Origin: a marine gamma proteobacterium HTCC2148
GTDB lineage: Bacteria; Pseudomonadota; Gammaproteobacteria; Pseudomonadales; Halieaceae
Length of the DNA: 64,000 nt
Direction: 5' to 3'
Assembly: GCA_000156295.1 (NCBI GenBank)
Contig: DS999230.1
Location: 1 to 64,000, forward strand
Numbering within the stretch: position 1 is the first letter of the stretch; each line of letters starts with the position of its first letter. Position numbers and translations under genes: made by a program. This document shows, in pieces, positions 58,570 to 64,000 of the stretch. The notes under the pieces were generated by a model. It was not told the origin of the DNA and searched no databases. It saw nothing but the letters and a program-made list of their open reading frames with translations.

Positions 58570-60276
58570 ATGATTGAAAGTAAGCATTACGATTTTGATG
58601 CAATTGTAGTCGGCTCGGGAATTTCCGGTGGCTGGGCAGCAAAAGAGCTCACTGAAAAAGGACTTAAGGTGCTCGTGCTCGAACGCGGTGAGGACCTTGA
58701 ACATGGCTCCGGCTACTACGGTGAGCACGCACCCAACTGGAAATTGCCTTATCAAGGCAAAAAACCGAGGGAGCTGTATGACGAAGAATATCCAATGGCG
58801 GCAAAGGTGTTTCATTCCTTTGGAGAATACAATCGCGAATTTTGGATGAACGAGAAGGAAAACCCTTACGTCGTCGACAAAGAGAATCCTTTCATGTGGA
58901 TTCGTTCAAACATAGTGGGGGGCAGGTCCGTACTCTGGGGGCGCCAAACGTATCGCCTTAGCGACATGGATTTCAAAGCGAATGCTACTGATGGGCATGG
59001 TATTCCATGGCCAGTGACATACGACGAAATCGCCCCTTGGTATAGCTACGTTGAAAAATTCGCTGGCATAAATGGCAAGAAAGAGGGCTTACCCCAGTTT
59101 CCCGATGGCGAGTATCAGCCACCGATGCCCTGGTTTGCACTGGAAGAAACCATAGGCCAGCGCTTGAAGAAAAAAGCGCCAGACGTAACGCTCACCAGTG
59201 CTCGTACCGCCATCCTCACAGAAGACCTCCCGGGTCGCAGCGCGTGTCACTATTGCGGACCCTGTGCACGTGGTTGCTCAACGGGCAGCTATTTCAGCTC
59301 ACAAAGTTCAACTCTGCCAGCAGCCAGAGCCACCGGCAATCTCACGTTAAAGTCCAATATGTTAGTCGATCGCCTGGAGTACGATAACGAGAGCGGAAAA
59401 ATATCTCGCGTGCATGTGATCGACACGAAAACCCGGGAGCGTTCATCGTTTTCTGCGCGCGTGTTCTTTTTGTGTGCGTCCACTATTGGTAGCACGCAAA
59501 TATTAATGAATTCCAAAAGCGAATTCTTTCCCAACGGCCTGGCCAACAGCAGTGGCACACTTGGACACTACTTAATGGACCACACTTTGGGCATGAGTGG
59601 CATGGGACTGTTTTTAGACAACATGGACAGCTATTACCATGGCAACCGGCCGACAGGGCTATACATCCCGCGCTTCCGTAACCTTGATGGCCAGGACGAC
59701 GATGCTGATTTTGTCCGTGGTTATGGTTACCAAACCGCGCTGCTGCGAACAGATTGGCAAATGAACTTCAACTCAAAAGGGTTTGGTGCAGACTACAAGG
59801 ACTCAATGCGCAAACCCGGCCCCTGGATATTCGTACTTGCCGGTTTTACTGAGTGCCTGCCACAGAAAAGTAACCGGATGTATCTCGACCCAAACAAAAA
59901 AGACAGCTTTGGAATGCCGCAGGTGGCATTTGAATTTAGATGGAGCGACAACGAATACAAATTGCGCAAAGATGCGTCTGTGCACGCTGAGCGTTTGTTA
60001 AAAGCTGCAGGTGCGGTTTACTCATTGCCTGCCGGCGACGAAATGTCGATGCCCGGAGAGGGTATTCACGAGATGGGCACCGCTCGCATGGGCGACGACC
60101 CCAGGGAATCTGTACTCAATAACTATAATCAGGCCCATGATGTGCCTAATTTGTTTGTGACAGACGGTTCGTTCATGACATCGGCCTCTTGCGTTAATCC
60201 CTCGCTGACATATATGGCGTTTACCGCAAGAGCTTGTGACTATGCGGTCAAGCAATTGGCTGAAGGTTTCATCTAG
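58570..60276 (+). CDS. GMC-family oxidoreductase (large subunit)
   Basis: A 568-residue flavoprotein with an FAD-binding N-terminus (DAIVVGSGISGGWAAKEL, then VLVLERGEDLEHG), the FAD-contacting IVGGRSVLWGRQTYRLS, a Cys-rich segment ACHYCGPCARGCSTGSYFSS and the GMC C-terminal SASCVNPSLTYMAFTARAC. It oxidises an alcohol or sugar, passing electrons to a cytochrome or quinone. With subunit 3 it resembles membrane gluconate/fructose/choline-type dehydrogenases, but the third component, a multiheme cytochrome, is not next to it. The ATG at 58570 follows the subunit 3 stop closely. Confidence 0.88.
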   Translation: MIESKHYDFDAIVVGSGISGGWAAKELTEKGLKVLVLERGEDLEHGSGYYGEHAPNWKLPYQGKKPRELYDEEYPMAAKVFHSFGEYNREFWMNEKENPYVVDKENPFMWIRSNIVGGRSVLWGRQTYRLSDMDFKANATDGHGIPWPVTYDEIAPWYSYVEKFAGINGKKEGLPQFPDGEYQPPMPWFALEETIGQRLKKKAPDVTLTSARTAILTEDLPGRSACHYCGPCARGCSTGSYFSSQSSTLPAARATGNLTLKSNMLVDRLEYDNESGKISRVHVIDTKTRERSSFSARVFFLCASTIGSTQILMNSKSEFFPNGLANSSGTLGHYLMDHTLGMSGMGLFLDNMDSYYHGNRPTGLYIPRFRNLDGQDDDADFVRGYGYQTALLRTDWQMNFNSKGFGADYKDSMRKPGPWIFVLAGFTECLPQKSNRMYLDPNKKDSFGMPQVAFEFRWSDNEYKLRKDASVHAERLLKAAGAVYSLPAGDEMSMPGEGIHEMGTARMGDDPRESVLNNYNQAHDVPNLFVTDGSFMTSASCVNPSLTYMAFTARACDYAVKQLAEGFI

Positions 60277-60366
60277 CATTTAGACCTGCGAGCGTTTGCG
60301 CTAATACTGCATTTATACTTATTATCGTTAACGTACTAACGTCATTAAAAAAGAGGATAGCATTGC

Positions 60367-60690
60367 GTGACTACACCCTCGAACATTGATAAAGCCGCTC
60401 TGAAAATTTACGTCAAAATGTCAGACGGTCAGAGACTGCTGGGACTCTTTTACCTGGAGCCTAATGAACGCCTGCAAGATGTAATGAACGACAAGCGCTC
60501 GTTTCTTCCTCTACATGCGCTCGGTGACAACAATAAATATAAGATGGTGATGTTATCCAAGCGCTTCATTCAGCAGGTTGAAGAGGCCGATAGCAAAAGT
60601 AGCGAGATGAACAGCGAGGACAGACGCGCGCTTGATGATCGTCGGTCTGGCGATCGCCGCGGCACCGGCGGCTCATTGGAGCTTGCATAA
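60367..60690 (+). CDS. Small hypothetical protein with basic-acidic tail
   Basis: A 107-residue protein, start GTG 60367 (GAGGATAGC upstream). The N-terminal 80 residues look folded (IYVKMSDGQRLLGLFYLEPNERLQDVMND...LLHALGDNNKYKMVMLSKRFIQQVEE) and resemble a small beta-rich DUF6812-like protein; the tail is charged and low-complexity (DRRALDDRRSGDRR). Monocistronic between the GMC operon and the LLM gene. Function unknown. Confidence 0.6.
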   Translation: MTTPSNIDKAALKIYVKMSDGQRLLGLFYLEPNERLQDVMNDKRSFLPLHALGDNNKYKMVMLSKRFIQQVEEADSKSSEMNSEDRRALDDRRSGDRRGTGGSLELA

Positions 60691-60843
60691 TATTGACGTC
60701 AGCATCAGCGTGATGCCCCGTTTCACGCGCCTTTAACACAGCGCGCTCCAACAACTTCCCACGCGTCTTTTTTCAAACCTTTAGACACATTCTGCCGGGA
60801 CCAACATTTAAGGTGGTAATGGCAGTCTGGGGGCTTGCCTAAA

Positions 60844-60900
60844 TTTACACATATATGTAATATTTGAATTGAAAATTACAGTTTGATGTAATATTACATC
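60844..60900. promoter_or_regulatory. Two palindromes before the luciferase-like gene, putative repressor operators
   Basis: A perfect 16-bp palindrome GATGTAATATTACATC (60885-60900) and an imperfect one, TTACACATATATGTAA (60844-60859), lie 41 bp apart in an A+T-rich stretch 117-175 nt before the ATG at 61018. Their TGTAAT-type half-sites are similar. They look like operators of a TetR- or GntR-type repressor for the luciferase-like/acyl-CoA synthetase unit. The rest of the 327-nt gap shows nothing else. Confidence 0.5.
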
Positions 60901-61017
60901 GAGTCACTTACAAATATAAAAGACACTGACTATTTTCGTAATTCCTTGGTTTTGGATTCAGCTCGGCTGCAATCGTCTGTAGAACTGCAAAATAACGTAT
61001 CACAAAGGAAACCTACT

Positions 61018-62034
61018 ATGGCTGCTTTGAAGTTAGGTCTTGCACAAGGCTACTGGGGTGCGGCACCTCAGCCAAATTTCGTGGAAATGGCACAAGAGGC
61101 AGAAAAACTGGGCTACGACTCAGTTTGGTCAGCAGAAACCTGGGGCAATGATGCATTCACGCCCCTGGCCTGGATCGGCGCAAATACTGAAACAATCAAG
61201 TTGGGCACAGCCGTCGTTCAGCTATCTGGCAGAACCCCCACTTCTTGTGCCATGCACGCATTAACGCTGGATATGCTGTCCAATGGACGCCTCATACTCG
61301 GACTGGGCGTATCAGGTCCGCAAGTAGTCGAGGGCTGGTATGGGCAACCCTTTCCCAAACCGTTGGCGCGCACACGTGAGTACATCGATATCATTCGCCA
61401 GGTATTCGCTCGCGAGGAGCGGGTCACCAACCCCGGTCCGCACTACCCGATGCCCTACGGCGGCGAAGACGGTATGGGTCTGGGGAAACCCCTCAAGCCG
61501 ATGGTCCATCCGCTGCGCAATAAAATCCCAATCTACCTGGGAGCGGAGGGGCCAAAGAATATCGCTTTAAGTACTGAAATTGCAGATGGCTGGCTCCCCC
61601 TGTTTTATAACCCCTATGATGAAAGTGTTTACGCAAGCTCGCTCACTAATACCAAGCCAGACTTCCAGATAGCGCAGATGGTTACTGTCAATATCACCGA
61701 TGACATCGACGCTGGCTTGCTGGGCGTGAAACAATTTCTCAGCCTTTACGTTGGCGGCATGGGCGCAAAAGGCACTAATTTCCACAAAAATCTCTTCGAA
61801 CGGATGGGGTATGCCGACGAGGCCGAGCAAATTCAAAAGCTGTTCTTCGAAGGCAAACGCGATGAAGCAGCCCGGGTAATCCCCGACGAGTTGGCCGATG
61901 CCATGGCACTGATAGGACCCAAAGACAGAATCAGGGATCGCCTGCAGGCCTGGAATGATTCCAAAGTAACCACGCTGTTGGTCGCGACCACAGACAAGCA
62001 ACAACTTAGAGACATGGCTGAGCTAATTTTGTGA
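61018..62034 (+). CDS. LLM-class (luciferase-like) flavin/F420 oxidoreductase
   Basis: A 338-residue member of the luciferase-like monooxygenase superfamily: KLGLAQGYWGAAPQPNFVEMAQEAEKLGYDSVWSAETWGND, then IKLGTAVVQLSGRTPTSCAMHALTLDMLSNGRLILGLGVSGPQ and KIPIYLGAEGPKNIALSTEIADGWLP. The domain is an eight-fold barrel binding flavin or F420. I use ATG 61018 with AAGGAAACC as ribosome site; the ORF opening at 60946 has no N-terminal family match. It is followed by an acyl-CoA synthetase, 78 nt later. Substrate unknown. Confidence 0.85.
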   Translation: MAALKLGLAQGYWGAAPQPNFVEMAQEAEKLGYDSVWSAETWGNDAFTPLAWIGANTETIKLGTAVVQLSGRTPTSCAMHALTLDMLSNGRLILGLGVSGPQVVEGWYGQPFPKPLARTREYIDIIRQVFAREERVTNPGPHYPMPYGGEDGMGLGKPLKPMVHPLRNKIPIYLGAEGPKNIALSTEIADGWLPLFYNPYDESVYASSLTNTKPDFQIAQMVTVNITDDIDAGLLGVKQFLSLYVGGMGAKGTNFHKNLFERMGYADEAEQIQKLFFEGKRDEAARVIPDELADAMALIGPKDRIRDRLQAWNDSKVTTLLVATTDKQQLRDMAELIL

Positions 62035-62112
62035 GCAGAGATTTTGCTCGCAGGCCGAGTGGTTATCACCAGCCATGCGCGGACGGCTGAATTTTAGTAT
62101 GGAGAACTATTA

Positions 62113-63732
62113 ATGAGTTGGAACTACAGTGAGGCCGTTGATCGCATTGGACAGGGAGCAATGGCTGACCGCCCTGCCCTTATTCACGAGAATACAACCA
62201 TTAGCTTCGCCCAGTTGCGCAAGCGAGCGCGTGGAATCGGTGCCTGGATGCAGGCTCTGCAGCTCGAACGGCACAGTCATATTGGTCATTATATGCGTAA
62301 CTCCAACGCCTACATGGAGACCTTCATCGGCAGCAGTCTGGCGGGATACGCCCACGTTAATATCAATTATCGTTACCAGAATAAAGAGCTGGAAGACTTG
62401 TGTAATGGGCTGGACATCAAGGTGCTGGTATACGGTGTCGAGTTTGCCGAGCGAGTAGCCCAAATCAAACCTCAACTCACTAAAACCATTGCTTTTGTTG
62501 AGGTGACCGAGTCGGCACCAGTCAATGATTTTGCCGTCTCCCTAAACGACTTGTATCTCCACTCGGCAGATACCCTCCAGAAGAATACTGCGAGTGACAA
62601 TCAGATCCTGATCGCCACGGGAGGCACAACGGGCCTGCCAAAGGGCACCCAGTGGTTGCACACCGACCTCTGGCACAAAATGAGTGTTTGGAGCTTTGGC
62701 GCCATGGCGCCGGCTGCACTGAAAAAGCCTCCTGAATCTATCGACCAGTATATTGAGATATTGCAGGAACTACCCCCTTCTGCGCCCTTGTTTCCTCTGT
62801 GCCCGCTAATGCATGGCACGGGTTTGATGATGGCGTTGTCGGCCTTGGCCCAGGCATCACCCATAGTAACCACCGACAATCTGCGCTTTGATGCCGACAA
62901 GTGTCTTGATTTGATTGTTGCCCATAAAGTGGGTGCACTGGTTATCGTTGGCGATGCGTTTGCCCTGCCGCTCCTGGATGCCGTCGAGCAACGACAAGAT
63001 GACTGTTTCAGTTCAATAAATGCGCTGATTTCATCCGGTGCCATTCTCAGTGATGCAAGCAGGGCACGCTTTTTGGCATTACGCAGCGATATGGTTTTGA
63101 TGGATACATTAGGTTCGACCGAAGCATCAGGTTATGCTTTAACCTCAGGTCAGGCAGGCATATTTCTACCTATGCCGACCACTAAGGTGTTTGATGACGA
63201 TATGAACGAAGTGCGGCCGGGCAGCGACGTGATTGGTATTGCCTACGCAGGTGGATTCTCACCCATCGGATACTACAACGAGCCGGAGAAGACCGCAGAA
63301 ACCTTTGTCACTATAAATGGTCAGCGTTATGTTAGAACCGGTGATCGCTGTACGGTTAGAGCCGACGGTATGTTGGAACTACTGGGCAGGGATAGCAATG
63401 TCATCAACACCGGAGGCGAAAAAGTCTATACCGTTGAGGTCGAACAGTTATTGCTTCGGCATGACGCTATCGAAGATGCAGTATTGGTGGGGTTGCCGCA
63501 TCCACGTTTTGGTAAGATGGTGACGGCTGTTGTCGAAGGGCCAAACCTAAATAAAAACAGTCTGGATGTGCAGGCCCTGCAGACCTACCTGAAGGAACAA
63601 CTGGCCGACTATAAAGTACCGAGAAAGATCTATGCGATCTCCTCAATGCAAAGATTTGCCAATGGCAAGGTTGACTATTCAAAGATTACTACCTTTGCAG
63701 CTGATTGCCTTGCTAAGGAGGGTGATCACTAA
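62113..63732 (+). CDS. Acyl-CoA synthetase (AMP-binding, ANL superfamily)
   Basis: A 539-residue AMP-forming acyl-CoA synthetase. Motifs in order: the AMP-binding loop LIATGGTTGLPKGTQWLH, the ATP-contact TLGSTEASGYAL, the hinge region RYVRTGDRCTVRADGMLELLGRDSNVINTGGEKVY, and the adenylation lysine near the end (FANGKVDYSK). It activates a carboxylic acid with ATP and CoA. The size fits medium-chain or branched/alicyclic acid synthetases; the substrate is unknown. It follows the LLM gene, and is followed by a family III CoA-transferase, so the unit handles CoA esters. Confidence 0.88.
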   Translation: MSWNYSEAVDRIGQGAMADRPALIHENTTISFAQLRKRARGIGAWMQALQLERHSHIGHYMRNSNAYMETFIGSSLAGYAHVNINYRYQNKELEDLCNGLDIKVLVYGVEFAERVAQIKPQLTKTIAFVEVTESAPVNDFAVSLNDLYLHSADTLQKNTASDNQILIATGGTTGLPKGTQWLHTDLWHKMSVWSFGAMAPAALKKPPESIDQYIEILQELPPSAPLFPLCPLMHGTGLMMALSALAQASPIVTTDNLRFDADKCLDLIVAHKVGALVIVGDAFALPLLDAVEQRQDDCFSSINALISSGAILSDASRARFLALRSDMVLMDTLGSTEASGYALTSGQAGIFLPMPTTKVFDDDMNEVRPGSDVIGIAYAGGFSPIGYYNEPEKTAETFVTINGQRYVRTGDRCTVRADGMLELLGRDSNVINTGGEKVYTVEVEQLLLRHDAIEDAVLVGLPHPRFGKMVTAVVEGPNLNKNSLDVQALQTYLKEQLADYKVPRKIYAISSMQRFANGKVDYSKITTFAADCLAKEGDH

Positions 63733-63739
63733 ACGAGTG

Positions 63740-63761
63740 AATACCCGGGAGAGAGGGTATT
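63740..63761 (+). other. Small hairpin between synthetase and CoA-transferase genes
   Basis: AATACCC (63740-63746) and GGGTATT (63755-63761) form a 7-bp stem with an 8-nt loop just after the synthetase stop at 63732. No T-run follows, so it is more likely an mRNA hairpin than a terminator. Confidence 0.35.
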
Positions 63762-63828
63762 AGCCGGCGCCGTCAATAAGTAGCATCATAGCTTGCTCGA
63801 CGACGCCCACGGCGGAAAGGAGAAATTT

Positions 63829-64000
63829 GTGTCAGGACCATTTTCTGGAATTAAGGTACTAGACCTTGGATCTATGGTTGCAGGACCCGGTGCAGCTACG
63901 GTGTTAAGTGATCAGGGTGCCGATGTGGTGAAGGTGGAGCCACCGGGGCTTGGCGATTTAATGCGCCACCTGAGCACTAACCGTGGTGGTGTGAGTGGGC
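63829..64000 (+). CDS. Family III (CaiB/BaiF) CoA-transferase, partial at window end
   Basis: From GTG 63829 (GGAAAGGAGAAATT upstream, a strong ribosome site) the frame is open to the window end. It begins SGPFSGIKVLDLGSMVAGPG, then AATVLSDQGADVVKVEPPGL and LMRHLSTNRGG, the N-terminal signature of family III CoA-transferases. It would move CoA between carboxylates, consistent with the preceding synthetase. The active-site Asp lies beyond the window. Confidence 0.85.
   Translation, partial: MSGPFSGIKVLDLGSMVAGPGAATVLSDQGADVVKVEPPGLGDLMRHLSTNRGGVSG

Overview
The window looks like a chromosomal segment of a marine, aerobic, heterotrophic gammaproteobacterium, most like the Halieaceae/Spongiibacteraceae (former Cellvibrionales). 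This rests on the gene repertoire (TonB receptor, CYP153-type P450, several acyl-CoA dehydrogenases, many SDR oxidoreductases, DUF1254/DUF1214 proteins, a DUF1501/c-type cytochrome pair, COQ7-type ubiquinone hydroxylase) and is an inference from gene content, not a phylogeny. I see no rRNA, tRNA, CRISPR array, prophage or intact insertion sequence.

Region 1 (about 0.15-7.4 kb) is an accessory island, visibly richer in A+T than the rest. After a DUF1254 gene on the minus strand it holds seven short, unrelated genes, all on the plus strand: DUF1330, a membrane-anchored unknown, a GNAT acetyltransferase whose start codon appears to be lost, a small secreted Arg/Asp-rich protein, an SGNH esterase, a lipoprotein haloalkane-dehalogenase-like hydrolase and a small two-helix membrane protein. 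A palindromic repeat of about 80 nt, or its left half, lies between every pair of neighbouring genes: eight copies, all in one orientation. I found no copy in the remaining 57 kb. This gene-repeat-gene layout resembles a cassette array and is the most unusual feature of the window.

Region 2 (7.4-27.2 kb) is denser and more GC-rich: COQ7, a possible arginine-methyltransferase-like protein, N-carbamoylputrescine amidase, then a five-gene minus-strand operon for a complete 2-oxoacid dehydrogenase complex (E1alpha, E1beta, E2, E3) ending in a tartrate/isopropylmalate-type dehydrogenase, with an AraC regulator divergent from it. Next come a divergent catabolic unit (zinc alcohol dehydrogenase and SDR to the left; two VOC proteins, SDR and AraC regulator to the right), a TonB receptor and an MFS transporter. 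Near-identical 10-bp direct repeats spaced 21 bp lie in the divergent promoter and, inverted, before the TonB receptor. They suggest one AraC regulon for uptake and oxidation of an unidentified substrate.

Region 3 (26.3-37 kb) has a LuxR regulator divergent from an operon of a sphingosine-phosphate-lyase-like PLP enzyme, an SDR and a ureohydrolase. Facing it is an operon of MFS transporter, Ldh-family dehydrogenase, SRPBCC protein and SDR. A scar made of a phosphatase fragment and a VapC-type PIN toxin fragment follows, then HD hydrolase, MFS and Nudix genes.

Region 4 (37-64 kb) is oxidative catabolism: a CYP153-type P450, a bile-acid-symporter-type transporter, a DUF3313 lipoprotein, a pair of acyl-CoA dehydrogenases bracketed by short direct repeats, a Rieske oxygenase, a 2-oxoglutarate oxygenase, a two-heme cytochrome with a DUF1501 partner, a truncated paralogue of the region 1 hydrolase, a sulfotransferase with a DUF1214 protein, an amino acid permease, an acyl-CoA dehydrogenase with an APH-type kinase (as in ACAD10/11), a GMC oxidoreductase with its small subunit, a luciferase-like oxidoreductase, an acyl-CoA synthetase and the start of a family III CoA-transferase. 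Much of this would feed CoA-thioester beta-oxidation of lipid-like or alicyclic compounds.
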